Origin: Mytilisepta virgata | Taxonomy: Eukaryota > Mollusca > Bivalvia > Mytilida > Mytilidae | DNA: 64,000 nt | Assembly (NCBI GenBank): GCA_028015205.1 | Contig: JAPWFG010000018.1 | Span: 2,170,001-2,234,000 of the forward strand | Direction: 5' to 3' | Shown here: piece by piece, positions 22,101 to 32,566 of the stretch | Layout of the letters: each line of letters starts with the position of its first letter | Numbering within the stretch: the first letter of the stretch is position 1 | Notes under the pieces: model-generated | What the model saw: the letters and a program-made list of their open reading frames with translations, nothing else | The model's database searches: none | What the model was told of the DNA's origin: nothing | Made by a program: the position numbers and the translations under genes

Positions 22101-25100
22101 TCAATCCAACTGATTTACAGCTACTGAATGGACAGCTACAAACAGGGCTGTCTCAAATTGGTGTACCTTTAAATGTTATGAATGTACAACAACAGGTTTG
22201 GAATAATTTGAACACTGGAAATCTGACTGCAATGCAAATTCAGACTTTACAACTTCAGCAGCAGTTGATGCAGCAAATTCAACAGCTGCAAGATATGCAG
22301 TCATTGATAAGTCAGTTCAGTCTCCAAGGTAACAACACACCCATGCCAACTGTTTCTAGTCGTGAAGTTACCATAGCAACAAAGGAAAATCAAATTCCTG
22401 GAAAGTGTACGCCAGAAACAATGGTATCGATTGTTTCCACAACTTGTCAGGAGAGCCCTAGTAATGGGGAAGATGGGCCTAGTAGTTCAGAAGAAAAAGG
22501 TACATCCACAGACTTTGATGATATGGATGAAGATGGCAATTTCCTTGCGGTTAATCCAGATGAAGGGGAGATAAGTGGTAACATTGCAGATACTACATGT
22601 AGTCTCACTCCGTCATCTACTTCTGATGGTTATGTAAATATTAGTAGCATCCACTCTGAGCAAACATGCAAAACTGTAAATGACAAAAATGAATCTCAAA
22701 TGGATGTTCGGAGTCAAGATGCGGGATCTCACAAAGATGGTGCTAGTACATGTAGAAATAACAATGAATTAGAGACAGAAAACATGTGCCATACAGATAA
22801 TTTTGATGAACCTGTTAATCTTGTCACTTGTAGTAAAAATACAAACTTGGAGGTAAATACTTGTACATTTGTAAATACCGGTTGTAGTAATGTAGCTTTA
22901 TCGTCTGTGATGTCATCTGGAAGCCAATCAAAACATAGCATTTCTACTAAATCTTCCAATCAGAAATTATTAAAGTGTAGTCCTGAACACAGTATGAGTA
23001 TAGCTGAAAAACCATCCAGAGCATTGCTTCCTTCTGAAATTAGTGCAAGCAGAAGTGTGTTAACTGTGCCATTCATCAACCTCGCACACCAAACACGAAT
23101 GTCCGAAGCCATTCTGAATACACATTCCATCGGGGATAATGAAGTCATCAATCTCTCTCAAAAAAGAAGTTATGAAGATGATACTGAAGAAATTGATGTA
23201 ACAGGTATATATATATTATAGATATACCTTGGATTTGTTAAAAAAAAATTAAATTCGAGAAACTTATTGTTTGTGATACACCAGTTTTTGTGGTTTTTTT
23301 GACACATCAATCGTGGAATTAAAGAACCCAATGAAATATGAATTATTCCAATCTTATTAAAATTATACATGTAGCTACTACAATGTAATTGGTCCTTTCA
23401 GTCACTGTATGTAGATCTAACAACACTCCGTATCATTTTCTGTTTTGATGACCTTTCCAATCAGCGAATCAAATTTCAGCCTTCATAATTTTGAAGGCAT
23501 TAGCCAAAGGACATGAAGGATAAAACCTGAGGATTCTCATATGTCACGGGAACAGAAAGTGAAATGGAATGTTGTTAGATCTACATGTACATGCATTGAC
23601 TGAAATGAGCAATTAGTAGATCTAATTAAAATTAGATTGGAATTATTCTTACAATATTATCGTTGATTAAGCCAAAACTGTCATTTATACTTTGAAATTA
23701 AACAAATGCAATAAGATTATACTTGAAGAAAATCTCGGATCGAAATTTTATTTATCTACTGGTTTTAAACATTTCTGCCAATAACATTAGCATTTATTTC
23801 AACATTTTATTAGATTGGCATAATCGACAAAATTATATATCTATTTTCACCAATCCACGAAAAAAATTATGTTATCAATAGTGGTGTCCCAATGATCGAT
23901 TGTAATCGAAACTCAGTCAATTTAAAACAATACATGCAATATAGAAATACATATATATGTAATCGATTATTCTACTTTCACTTTGGGTAATGACAAGATC
24001 AGGTAGAGTGAATAGTTTCGTATTTAAGTAAAAATGTATTTTTGACAGAAGTCAATAACGTGTATTTTAGCATAAAATTTAGCTACAAATTAAAACACAT
24101 ATTGATGAATAATTTACATGATTTAACTGTTTTCATTTAGAGTGCAGAAATACATGTGTAGAGACAAAGTACTTTGTAATTCTTGAACTTGGTAACTAGA
24201 TGTTACATTTCAAAACTGATGTTTTATCAGACACTTTGAATTAAAAGTAAAGCATACATTTGTAAGAAAAAAAATTACTGCGGTGTCCTTTATTTTCACT
24301 GAATAGTGAAAATGTTGTTTTTGTGATGTTAAATTTTATAGTTGTGTAATAGTCTAGTATGTATGGAATTTGTATTTTTTCAAGAATGCAATCCCACTGC
24401 AATCATGGAAACCAAGAAAATTGCTGTCTAACTAAGTGTGCATCTATTAAATTTTTTATTTTGAACCAGATTTTCAAACATTAAAAACATGATTCTTACA
24501 TCATGTGTACATGTAGTTTGGAGAAGTACATGTACGGCTGGCAAGCCACTCAAACAGTGATGAAGAAAAAATTGGTGCGGTGTCACTCAGACAGCTTCTT
24601 GGTGTATATTTTAGATGAAACGATAGAAACGACCCAATTTAGCAGAGGGTTACATGACTTTACAGTAGGAGATTTAGTATGGGGACAGATAAGGGGATTT
24701 CCATCGTGGCCAGGGAAAGTTGTCGATGAATCAGAAGTTTACGATGCTGAAGAATTAGAACCTGGGAAGGTATGATGAACATGTAGTCAGCATCATGGAG
24801 AAAGAAATTGTGAAATTTAGGCCTAAAAAAATTATTTTGAATTTCTAAACCAACCAATTTTAAAAATCTTTTACTGAAACTTCACTTCTTATTGGAAAAT
24901 TGAAAAAAAAGATGTATATAATTTATGAATATGATTATTTTGATTTTTCAGCAATTTATCTTCTAATAAACATAATAATGTTCAAAAATAATCTGTTTAA
25001 TTTTCAGATGTTACCATGAGTACCAAAACCAAACATTTTTATTTCAGCCTTACATTTGTAAAAAAAAAAAAAAGAAAAATCTTTTTCTGTAAAATTTTGT

Positions 25101-26306
25101 TTACACTTTAAATTAAAGAACCATTAGAATTCCAGATCTTTGAAAACATTTATTTTTTGCTTAAATTCATTTTATTTTAATATGTTCAAATTATTAGGAA
25201 ATGTCTTTTTTACAGTGTTGGGTGAAATGGTTTGGTGACCATACTTTTACTCAAGTAGAAATGTTAAAACTGAAAACTCTAACAGAAGGACTGGAGGGAC
25301 ATCAAAAATCAAAGAAAAAGAATAAAAAGTAAGTCAGAATTGTAAAAAATAGACTTTCTGAGAAATGAATTCTTTGATACTTTTATTGATGAACCAGATA
25401 TACACAATTTGTTGATTTACAACTCAAGGGCTAAAAACAAACACCTAAAACAATAATCCAAAAAGTTGAATAGCCAATAAAAAAATGCCAAAATGACCAG
25501 AATGGTAGAGCCAAAACCAAGGACAGATCTAGAGCTGAATTCAGAAATGAATAAATTTTGTATTTTATTATCCCAAGCCAACATATTCAAACTTTTCCAG
25601 GCAATATTTGTTTGTGCCATAATCGTGATGGAATTAATATTTATACCACTTCAGTATGGTGAACTGGATTTTGTTTTGCTCACTTCCACTTCCAAAGTAG
25701 GGGGCCTCGGTGGCTGAGTGGTCTAGGTATTTCGTCATAACTACTAATGATCACTAGCCTGTCAACACTGAGGTCAGTTCGAATCTCACCTGTGGTGCGG
25801 TGTGTTCCACTACGATCTTAATTGACAAGGATCGCCAGTTTTCCTACAGAAGGTTGGTGGTTCTCTCCAGGTACTCTGGCTTCCTCCACCAATAAAAACT
25901 GGCCACCGCGAAATAGCCAAATGTGCTGAAAACGGCATAAAATCCTAACTAAACAAACAAACAAACGTCCAAAGTATCACTACACATTCAGAAGGTGGAA
26001 CCAGGAAAAAAAATCACATTTTATTTACATTTATTTTTTTGGTAATTTTATAAGAAAAAATTCATTTGAATTTGTAAATTTTTCTTAGAAGAAATCGTGA
26101 ATTACTACAATAAATAAATTTAAAGTTATAACACAAATAATTATATACGGTGTGATTTCATTTCATTCAGAGGCAGGAAAATGAATTCTAACCTGGAGGC
26201 TGCCATACATGAAGCACTAATAGAACTGGACAGACAGACATCTTCGCAGTTAGACATGAAACTTAAACCCAAGGGCAAAATTATCAAGAAAAAGAAATTT
26301 AAATAA
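5737..26306 (+). CDS. MBD5/6: MBD5/6-type methyl-CpG-binding-domain and PWWP protein (six coding exons)
   Basis: Coding exons 5737-7193, 16161-16486, 18333-23204, 24615-24769, 25216-25328 and 26171-26306 join with GT/AG borders and matching phases into 2352 codons plus stop. The order is a Q/N/S/P-rich N-terminus (about 1-465), an MBD of MBD5/6 type (about 467-545, with [16 protein letters not shown] and KVFNFD, then LCNHKRK), a Ser/Thr-rich middle, a family motif [14 protein letters not shown] (about 1527), a Gln-rich helix, an acidic patch and a C-terminal PWWP domain (about 2235-2290, SWPG core) with a basic tail. Vertebrate MBD5 and MBD6 are nuclear chromatin proteins whose MBD binds the BAP1 deubiquitinase complex rather than methylated CpG; applying this here is inference. 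The protein is longer than human MBD5 (about 1490 residues), mainly through the N-terminal and central low-complexity regions. The ATG has a good context and an in-frame stop just upstream. Confidence 0.9.
7257..8202. mobile_element. 946-bp MITE in MBD5/6 intron 1
   Basis: Terminal inverted repeats of roughly 215 bp start with TAGTCCAGTCA at 7257 and end with TGACTGGACTA at 8202. Shared internal blocks include CCCCAAATATACACAGAAAA and GGGAGATAACTC. TAT flanks both ends (7254-7256 and 8203-8205), a candidate 3-bp target duplication. No ORF was found. The element lies only 63 bp from the exon 1 donor. The superfamily is uncertain; a 3-bp duplication would fit a Harbinger-like origin, but it is not the usual TWA. 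Confidence 0.75.
8395..8840 (+). repeat. Dispersed bivalve repeat fragment
   Basis: Two internal sub-repeats share TGGATTTTGATGAAA and ATGTAGATGTGCATGAA (near 8531-8590 and 8665-8710). The segment ends in a self-complementary stretch, AACTCCTAGTGTTGCAAGC, then CAGTCAGTGAGGTCACTCAC. Its organisation resembles other non-autonomous bivalve repeats with tandem cores. No coding potential. Confidence 0.5.
9809..13223. repeat. Inverted 26-bp motifs flanking a Helentron-like copy
   Basis: Positions 9809-9834 and 13198-13223 are reverse complements with one mismatch (core CTTATCGGGTTC, then GCAACGGACTTA). Similarity fades quickly outside. They may be arms of a decayed DNA element into which the 10151-12463 copy later inserted. 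Sequence at 8841-9808 and 12464-13197 holds no recognisable gene. Confidence 0.5.
10151..12463 (+). mobile_element. Helentron-associated (HINE-like) non-autonomous element, copy 1
   Basis: The 5' end is a perfect 29-base palindrome (ATACGACCGCAAAA, T, complement), followed by a (GTC)n microsatellite. Three core units of about 160 bp start at 10254, 10414 and 10575, then come about 262-bp units, T-tract/G-tract modules, and a conserved 3' domain. The terminal 11-mer ATACGACCGCA recurs inverted near the 3' end at 12427-12437, followed by a short hairpin (GCTGCGC, CCA, GCGGAGC at 12441-12457) and ATTTTA. Terminal 5' repeat, subterminal 3' repeat and 3' hairpin are the hallmarks described for Helentrons and HINEs. 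No Rep/helicase ORF was found. It lies in MBD5/6 intron 1. Confidence 0.7.
13809..13868. repeat. Perfect hairpin with 20-bp arms
   Basis: The arms 13809-13828 and 13849-13868 are exact reverse complements (arm begins TTTCAGTAAGATA) around a 20-base loop. It lies in MBD5/6 intron 1 and overlaps no gene or other repeat. Confidence 0.8.
13909..15185 (+). repeat. AGCTCACCTGGCC-type bivalve repeat, long copy
   Basis: It opens with a hairpin whose arms are 13909-13921 (AGCTCACCTGGCC) and 13934-13946 (12 of 13 paired). A CGT-rich stretch follows, then several tandem copies of a core holding CACTCTGATTGGCTGAAAT, GAAACTACAAAAGCAATTGA and ATGGTCCTCTAC. The hairpin, CGT and tandem-core layout parallels the HINE-like family. 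It joins a second repeat type at about 15190. The small ORFs inside are repeat noise. Confidence 0.7.
15190..15671 (+). repeat. Tandem repeat ending ACACAATTTCTAGTT
   Basis: About three units of roughly 155 bp share TTTTGCATTTAGGTTCATTT, TTCATCAGTGGAT and TGGGTCATTATGACCTACAT. The terminal block CAGACACAATTTCTAGTT also ends the copy at 32083-32566, so this is the 3' part of a separate family. Confidence 0.65.
16161..16486 (+). CDS. MBD5/6: MBD5/6 exon 2: most of the MBD
   Basis: The acceptor TTGATTTCAG ends at 16160. The first base completes Ser486, giving YYSPTN across the junction, as expected of an MBD. It contains [20 protein letters not shown], the Cys-rich signature separating MBD5/6 from MeCP2/MBD1-4, then LCNHKRK. 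The donor GCAG|GTTTAG lies at 16486/16487 and leaves phase 1. Confidence 0.9.
16766..17440 (+). repeat. AGCTCACCTGGCC-type repeat, second copy in MBD5/6 intron 2
   Basis: It starts with the hairpin AGCTGACCTGGCC ... GGCCATGTGAGCT, then GTCCGTCGTC. Diverged tandem cores follow (GGCCAATTGGAACCA, CAACCAAGATGGC, ATGGTCCTC). The 3' end is not recognisable. Confidence 0.65.
17630..17845 (+). repeat. Dispersed repeat shared with 57215-57440
   Basis: The two segments run parallel for about 210 bp, sharing GGACAAATATACCTAAGGAG, CAACAAATAAACAC and GGAGTGAAC/TCAGGTGCT. Both lie in introns of different genes in the same orientation. The class is unknown; no ends or target duplications were recognised. 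Confidence 0.7.
18333..23204 (+). CDS. MBD5/6: MBD5/6 exon 3: giant Ser/Thr-rich central exon
   Basis: The acceptor TTTTTCAG ends at 18332 and its first two bases complete Glu595. One uninterrupted 4.87-kb frame follows. It includes a basic Pro-rich segment ([15 protein letters not shown], near 20275-20325), the motif [14 protein letters not shown] at about 21128-21172 that closely resembles human MBD5, a Gln/Leu stretch ([18 protein letters not shown], near 22249-22300) likely to form a coiled coil, and an acidic patch (FDDMDEDG, near 22515). The donor ACAG|GTATAT is at 23204/23205. Confidence 0.9.
23372..23632. mobile_element. Hairpin MITE in MBD5/6 intron 3
   Basis: The left arm (about 23382-23450) and right arm (about 23545-23620) are inverted copies sharing TTTCAGTCA, GTAGATCTAACAACA and TTTCTGTT. 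About 95 bp lie between. There is no ORF and the class is undetermined. The rest of the intron (23205-24614) is plain AT-rich sequence. Confidence 0.65.
24615..24769 (+). CDS. MBD5/6: MBD5/6 exon 4: first half of the PWWP domain
   Basis: After the acceptor ATTTTAG (24614) the exon reads [12 protein letters not shown], then the PWWP opening [20 protein letters not shown], where SWPG stands for the name-giving PWWP. The family binds methyl-lysine histones and DNA through this fold; binding here is inferred. The donor GGGAAG|GTATGA closes in phase 0. Confidence 0.9.
25216..25328 (+). CDS. MBD5/6: MBD5/6 exon 5: second half of the PWWP domain
   Basis: It reads [20 protein letters not shown], the beta-strand typical of PWWP domains (V-x-W/F-FGD), then a lysine-rich segment. 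The acceptor TTTTTACAG ends at 25215 and the donor AAAA|GTAAGT is at 25328/25329. Confidence 0.9.
25700..25967 (+). mobile_element. tRNA-derived SINE in MBD5/6 intron 5, with target duplication
   Basis: A tRNA-like head has an A-box (TGGCTGAGTGG at 25711) and a B-box (AGTTCGAATCTC near 25775). A conserved body follows (GGTACTCTGGCTTCCTCCAC and ATAAAAACTGGCCACC), similar to the Meta-domain SINEs of molluscs as I remember them. The tail is (AAAC)n. TCCAAAGTA occurs exactly at 25691-25699 and 25968-25976, a perfect 9-bp target duplication. The class II-like head makes a Leu/Ser tRNA origin plausible. Confidence 0.85.
26171..26306 (+). CDS. MBD5/6: MBD5/6 exon 6: C-terminal helix and basic tail
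   Basis: The acceptor TTTCATTCAG ends at 26170. The exon encodes [20 protein letters not shown] and ends [11 protein letters not shown] before TAA at 26304-26306, a nuclear-localisation-like tail. An AATAAA overlaps the stop, but several later AATAAA motifs (near 27511 and 29006) could serve instead, so the 3' end is not set. Confidence 0.88.
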
Positions 26307-29300
26307 AGAAAGGCCAGAGGCTAAGCAGAGACACGAGAAAATGGCAGGAGAATTTTTTGGTTTATTTGATTGATCGTTAGTTGAATGGCTGATGTGAGAT
26401 TATGACATTGCTGTATGTTATATGGGGTTCTTTTTGGGGCAGGTGTAAAATTTTGCAAATTTGGTTCTTGAAATTATGCCAAATAATTTTTTGTTTTTAA
26501 TTTTGGTAAATTACATCATTATTTAGTGTAATTATGACTCCAAATATAATTTAGCAGATTGAATTTTGAAAATACCAAAAATAATCTGTAAATGGTAAAT
26601 GGTAGCTAAATTATTGAAAAATGATTTGTTTCATTAAAGAATTAGAGCCTTCTTCCCAAATTGTTATTTGTTGGAGTTTTTTGTGTTATTTACTCTTTTA
26701 TGCTATTATAAAAATTTGAAGCTAACAGATTATTGTTAACTTTATTTTTAAAAATTACATTACTGAAGGTTTTAAAAGTTCGATGACAAAAAAAAATCAC
26801 ATTGAGAAATTTATATTTGATATTGAAAATGTAGGTGTGAAATATAAAAATAAATGGAAAAAATAAAAATCTGAGAGAAATTTGCATATTTTAGAATTTG
26901 CAGAAATTTGTTATTTACTATGTTTAATTTAAAAAATTTTAATTGAAGAGGAATTTCATATATATTTATGTTGTTCAATGTCTTATACATTTATTTATCG
27001 GCACTTTTTGTATGAAATGAGATAAATATTGTTAATATTACTGGTAAATGTAAATATTTATTTTATTGTTGCAGATTATTGTTGATATATATACATATAT
27101 TTTGAATATCTATCAGATATAATATTTTTCTATCACATTACACATACACACTGAAATTCATTGCCTTTTTCTTCATATTTGTTAAGATATATGTTTTACA
27201 TGTTTGTTGCTTTGTTTTATGTTTTTCACATAGTAGTGCTTGTTTTTTCGTGTGGCATTTAATATTAAGCATTTATATGAAATTTGTTGTGTTTACTACA
27301 TGTTAGTGCTTTCAGCCAGTAATGATATTGCTTGTTTACATATTTTAGTAACATATTTTAACTCATGTGCTTCCTTTAAAATTCCAACACACATTCAGGT
27401 TAGTTCAATTGGATGCAGAAATTTTATTCAGCAACAAAAATTGTGAGCTTATGGGTAAAATATTTCTGGATATTTCTAATTTATACTCCTGTACTTTATA
27501 TTTCCAAACATAAATAAATGATTTTCTAAAGTCTTTTTCTGCATATACTGTCTATGCATATAGGGAAGAATTGAATTTTTTAAAAACCAACTATTTTGTT
27601 GATTAATCCTTCCATGACCTGTGATATTTCTGAAAATTATGGTGTCTGGAAATTGTTATTTTTGTAAGATAAGAGAGATTAGAGCAGGTAAAGTTTTGAT
27701 TTATAGGCAGAAATGAAAATCTACTCATTTTAAATGGGCTTGTACTGATATCATGCAAATTAGACCTGATATTTTCGCTACGGTTTAAAGCTTGCTTGCT
27801 TTAGATGTCTTGAAAGATTTTATTATGTTTGTTTTGGTTGAAAGATACATCCATTAATTGTTAGTAGTGCTTTTGGAATGCTTATCTTAACATTGAGCTA
27901 TCTTTCTTAACTTTTAAAGTACATGTGTGCAACTGTTTGAACATATGTGGCTAGTTATTAACTTCAGTATGTCAAAGATTTTTATCTGCATTTTTCTCAG
28001 TAACTGTCAGAAGTGATAAAATTTTCATAAAAATATGTGGTGGGATTGGTTTTCTGATTTTAACTGATTTTCTGCTTTATAGCTTGGTGAATTCCAAATC
28101 TTTTATCGCTGTTCATACAGCAACAAAAAATTGTGGTTATTTGGTATTCCAGACAAGTCTTTGCATTGACCGTTCAACTTCTGAAAAGCTTTATTCATAA
28201 TTTGTATTGTAAGTTTTACATTTAAAGCTGGCTCGAAGCATTAAATGATGATTTTTAACATCAATACAAAGGAAGGGCAATTAATAATGATTAATTTATT
28301 CCTTTTCATTGGCTTTTTGTGCGGCCAACTTCTTTTATGATACAAATAGCTATGAAGTAAGACATTCTTGCATTGTTCCTCGAAAATCCAAGCTTTTTGT
28401 GCATTGGAGACACAATTGACCCAATTTTAATGAATTTTATCCCCCCCCAAAACAGAAAAATCCAGTGGTTATTTTTTGAGCAGCTGGTTGCAAACAGTGA
28501 TGATGGAGAACATGAGCCCTAATTCCTTGTCAATTTAACCCTTGCTTAACCAGTTGTTTATAAAAATAAAATTTAATTTATCCATTCCTGACATATTGGT
28601 TAAGACAAAAGGTCATAACCCGCTGGAATGACTCTTACTTTCCGGTTTCCCAGAATTTATTGATAACACCATAGCAACATATAAATATGTTGTGCGAGTG
28701 TCTGAAATGTGGAGGTACTCGAAGGGGATATTGGTTTATCAAGCAAGAAAATTTATTTGATAATCATTAAAAAAACATATGCTTACATCAAAAATTATTA
28801 GATTTATCAAATCTTTAGGATGTTCGCTGGTCATATTTTTGAATTTTTGTCAGAAGTTCAGAATCATCTGGTTTTATCCATTTGAGTGCCATAAATTATT
28901 TTTCTTGCTAACGCCCATTTTTCTGTTCATATTCTTTTGCATGCAGAATAGTAAGCCATTTGTAAAATTTTATAAAATCCTTGTTATTATTTAATGGTTT
29001 TTGAGAAATAAAACTTGTCAATGTTAAAGCTATTTAAAATCGAGAGAGCATATTTTTCCCGCCAAATTTTCAATGGTTTATATCTCAAAAACGAGCACAC
29101 GGACCTATATTTTTTTTTTTTTCGCTCTTTTAGTGAAAAGCTAGTTATTTTGAAACTGAGCAGCGAACATTCTTAATAGTTAAACTATCTCATACTGGTA
29201 TCAGTGTAAGAACCCATATTTCTACTGTCGATTTGACAAGTTATTTCTTTTCTATTTGAGGAGAGTTTTGCTGTTTATCCTTTATGGAGATTTACTCTTG

Positions 29301-29573
29301 AAATAACCATAACCATACATGTAGAAAATACTGAGTTCAAAGAGCTATTGAAATTCTGTATTAGAATGTTACTTCTTACCTGAAAATCTAAAATGAATTT
29401 CGGTGGCATATTTTTTAAATTATTTTTGTTATGTATTTATTATTTGTTAATCATTATGTAAATAATTTACACAATATGCATCATTTTAAGATATATATAT
29501 CTATATACCATCATGTTAACCTTTGTAAATAATCAACTAAACCGGTATTCATTGCTTATTGTAACAGTACAAA

Positions 29574-29586
29574 AGGTCAAAGGTCA
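29574..29586 (+). promoter_or_regulatory. Perfect DR1 nuclear-receptor half-site pair
   Basis: AGGTCA-A-AGGTCA is the consensus for HNF4 or RXR heterodimers. A second copy with one mismatch lies inverted at 30012-30024. Placement is intergenic, so function is unproven and chance occurrence is possible. Confidence 0.3.
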
Positions 29587-30419
29587 TTTGATATTTTTTA
29601 GGTTTTGGTTGGCTAATTGGTGTAAGATACATGTAATTTTTACTTACTTTACAGTTTCGTGAAGTTGTTAAACAATATTTGTAATAGAAAATTGTCAATT
29701 AAGATAAAGTTTATGACTACTTAATTAGGGCAATCAAAAAGTGTTTTTAGTAGACTTAACTAAAATTTTGGTGAAAGGTTTACTTTAAACGTGGTGTTTT
29801 AATGTGAAAGTTACCAGGTGTAAAAATGGATTTCACAGTTAAGAACTTGAAAAAATTTCATGGAGTATGTAAATTTTATATAGTTAATCAATTCTGCTTT
29901 TATTTATATAGCATTTTTTCAGTATACTTTATCACTTCATGAAATATTTCTCAACAAAGCTTTAAAATCTCCAGAAATGTTCTTTATTAACTAAGATTGA
30001 TCCACTTCATTTAACCTTTGACCTTTTTTGTAAAAACAGCTGTTAATTGTTATGTTTGTTATAAAACTGCAGTACTTAAGAAGTACAGTGTACATATTTA
30101 ATATATGCAGTGCTAATTTATTGTTAGAATGATAAAGCAACACTTATAAAGACACTTCAGATGTATTCATTCTTATTATTTTGTATTATTACATGGCATT
30201 CTCATAGTCTATAGGACTCCGGAAGAAAAAGGCATTTTCTTTTTCAGTGCCTTTAGAAGGTCATTTGCATATCACCTTCTTAGCTCATTTGAGCATCATT
30301 TTAACCAATGTATAGGAATACTCATTCAGACACAACACTTTGGGATATGGGTTATATGTCAGTCAGACATCATTAGACTGGATTGAACACATGAAAAGAC
30401 TGATGACAAAGACCCCACC

Positions 30420-30660
30420 AACAGAAGCTGTCGCAATGGTAGCATGCTTGTCTTGAGTGCAGAAGGTCCCAATTCAGTGTCCAGCCTTGTCAAACGAAAG
30501 ACTTTAATGTTAATATTTGCTGATTCTCTGCCGAGCATGCGGCAGTTAGGAGTAAGAGAAAAGACTTGGATTAATCTGTCCAGGTGTGCCTAGCACTTTG
30601 AAAATGGTGCCTATCAATCTAGTGCAAAGCAGGTTTCATAGTCATATCACACCAACATTT
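30420..30660 (+). repeat. Degenerate tRNA-derived SINE
   Basis: The head GTCGCAATGGTAGCATGC resembles an A-box and AAGGTCCCAATTC a decayed B-box. The body contains AAAGACTTTAATG and GCTGATTCTCTGCCGAGCAT, which I associate with bivalve SINEs. The copy is mutated and old. No target duplication was found. Confidence 0.5.
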
Positions 30661-31268
30661 CTTGTCCTGGTATGTATGCTATAATTACCTGGATGTTTAA
30701 CAATAATCCACCCACCAAAAAAAATCACTTCATAGATGGTTTGGAACAATGGTGTAAAAGGAGCAAAAAAGAGATAAACATAGTATTGTACGTAACAAAT
30801 TGACAAAAGACAAGTCTTCAAAATACTGGGTTCTGTATTTGAATAGCTACATACAGAATGTGATGTTGCTTTTCTTAATCTCCGTATTGAGTTAATTTGT
30901 CCATTAGTACTTGTACCAGTATGTTTTAATGAATTTAAAGTTTGTTTGGATGTTCTTTAAATAATTAATCCCTTACAGTTCTTTTATGAAGGTTCCGCAT
31001 TCTATGGATATATGGAAAGAACACACAAAAATTGTGTTAAAATTTCCGCCAAAAACAGTGGAGGAATAATTTCATCGGATCTACAATATCTATACAGCGT
31101 TTCTTTGTTATGCGTTTAATCTGCTAATTGAGGGAAGCAGGACATTAATATTTTTTCATACCCGGAAATGACAGGCACTTGTTTCTGTAAGAATTTTATT
31201 TTCAACAGAAACCAGTGCCTGTGTCATAAATTATAGGCTTCATGGCAGATGCAGCGGTCGTGGTTGGT

Positions 31269-31926
31269 CAGCTGCAACAGCTGGCCATTTTAAATGAAGG
31301 GCCATGTGAGCTATTGTCATCGTCGTCGTTGTAAACTTTCGTTTAAAGATCTCTGAAATCAATGGGCCAATTGGAACAAAACTTTGTCAGCAATGCGGTC
31401 TTTGAGTGGTCCTCTTTCAGAGTTGTTTCCGATGACCCGATGGCCCCAGGGCCGAACATAGTTTACCATATCACCCTATGGGAAATTTACTTATAGACCC
31501 TCTTGTCTGAAACCACTTGGCCAATTGGAACAAACCTGGGCAGCAATAGTCCTTAGGTGGTCCGCTTTCAGAATTGTATCCGATCATCCTGCCCATCACC
31601 CAAGATGGCCACAGAGACGAACATAGTATAACAAAAGACACTAAGGGAAATTTACTTAAAGATCTTCTTATCTGAAACTACTTGGCCAATTGGAACAAAA
31701 CTTGGCAGCAATTTAGTTGTTCCTCTTTCAGAATAATATCTGATGACCCTGTCTGCCGTTGGAGATGGCTGCCAGAGAGGAATTTAGTTTAACATAGGAC
31801 CTAATGGGAATGTTCACTGAACGATCTTGTTTAAAACCAGTGAGCCAATTGGAACTTGCCAGCATTGTTCAAGGCTGTCAGTCAAGATAGACAAGTGAGC
31901 AATACAGGCTGCTGGGAGCCTCTAGT
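31269..31926 (+). repeat. AGCTCACCTGGCC-type repeat, third copy
   Basis: It begins with a decayed hairpin and GGGCCATGTGAGCTATTGTC, then CGTCGTCGT and four diverged core units (CTTGGCCAATTGGAACAAA, AAGATGGC, ATGGGAAATTTAC). It ends near GGGAGCCTCTAGTTTTT, a plausible family 3' terminus, followed by T-tracts. Confidence 0.65.
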
Positions 31927-32082
31927 TTTTTGTTTTTGTTTTTGTTTTTGTTTTTTTTTTGTTGTTTTTTTTTTGTTTTTTTTGGGGGGGGGGGGCAGGG
32001 AAATCTTCATTTATGGCCTATTTAAAGCAATTTAGATCTTTCAGATGTAAAGGGAAACAAAAGGTCATCTGCAACAGATCTT

Positions 32083-32566
32083 TTTTTTATGCCCCGCCAA
32101 AAATGTTGCTGTTGTTGGGGCTTACGTACCTCCGTAAGTTCCAATTCGGTTAAGTTTTGCGTTAGCTCCATTTCTCAGAAACCAAAAGTAATATATCAAT
32201 GATATTTCACCACTACAGTCCTCTTGTTTGGTACAACACAGTTCAGCAACACTTGGGTCGCTATGACCTACATTTCATGCTTCAGTGACTGGTTAAGTTT
32301 TGTGTTTAGATTCATTTCTTTGGAACTAAGCATAGTATCAATAAAACTTCATCAGTGGATGTACCCTGGGTAGTAATGAGCAGTCATACAAAAATAGGGT
32401 CATTATGACCTACGTTTTATGCTTGAGCGACTCTAGTTAAGTTTTGCGCTTAGGTTCATTTCTTTGTAACTAAGCATAGTGTATCAACGAAACTTCATCA
32501 GTGGATGTGCCTTGGATAGTACTGAGCATAATACATGACGACCTACATGTTACAGACACAATTTCT
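32083..32566 (+). repeat. TTATGCCCC-type repeat ending ACACAATTTCTAGTT
   Basis: It opens TTTTTTATGCCCCGCC and contains about three units of GTTTTGCG/ATTTAGGTTCATTT, AACTTCATCAGTGGATGT and GGGTCATTATGACCTACGTTTT. It ends in CAGACACAATTTCTAGTT like the block at 15190-15671, and it defines the 5' part that the other block lacks. Confidence 0.65.

Larger units (their letters stand above)
26307..31268. other. MBD5/6 3' UTR and intergenic sequence
   Basis: AT-rich DNA with no coding frame longer than about 70 codons and no recognised RNA gene. The proximal part is presumably 3' UTR. It contains a degenerate SINE (30420-30660) and two DR1-like motifs (29574-29586 and 30012-30024). Confidence 0.5.
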
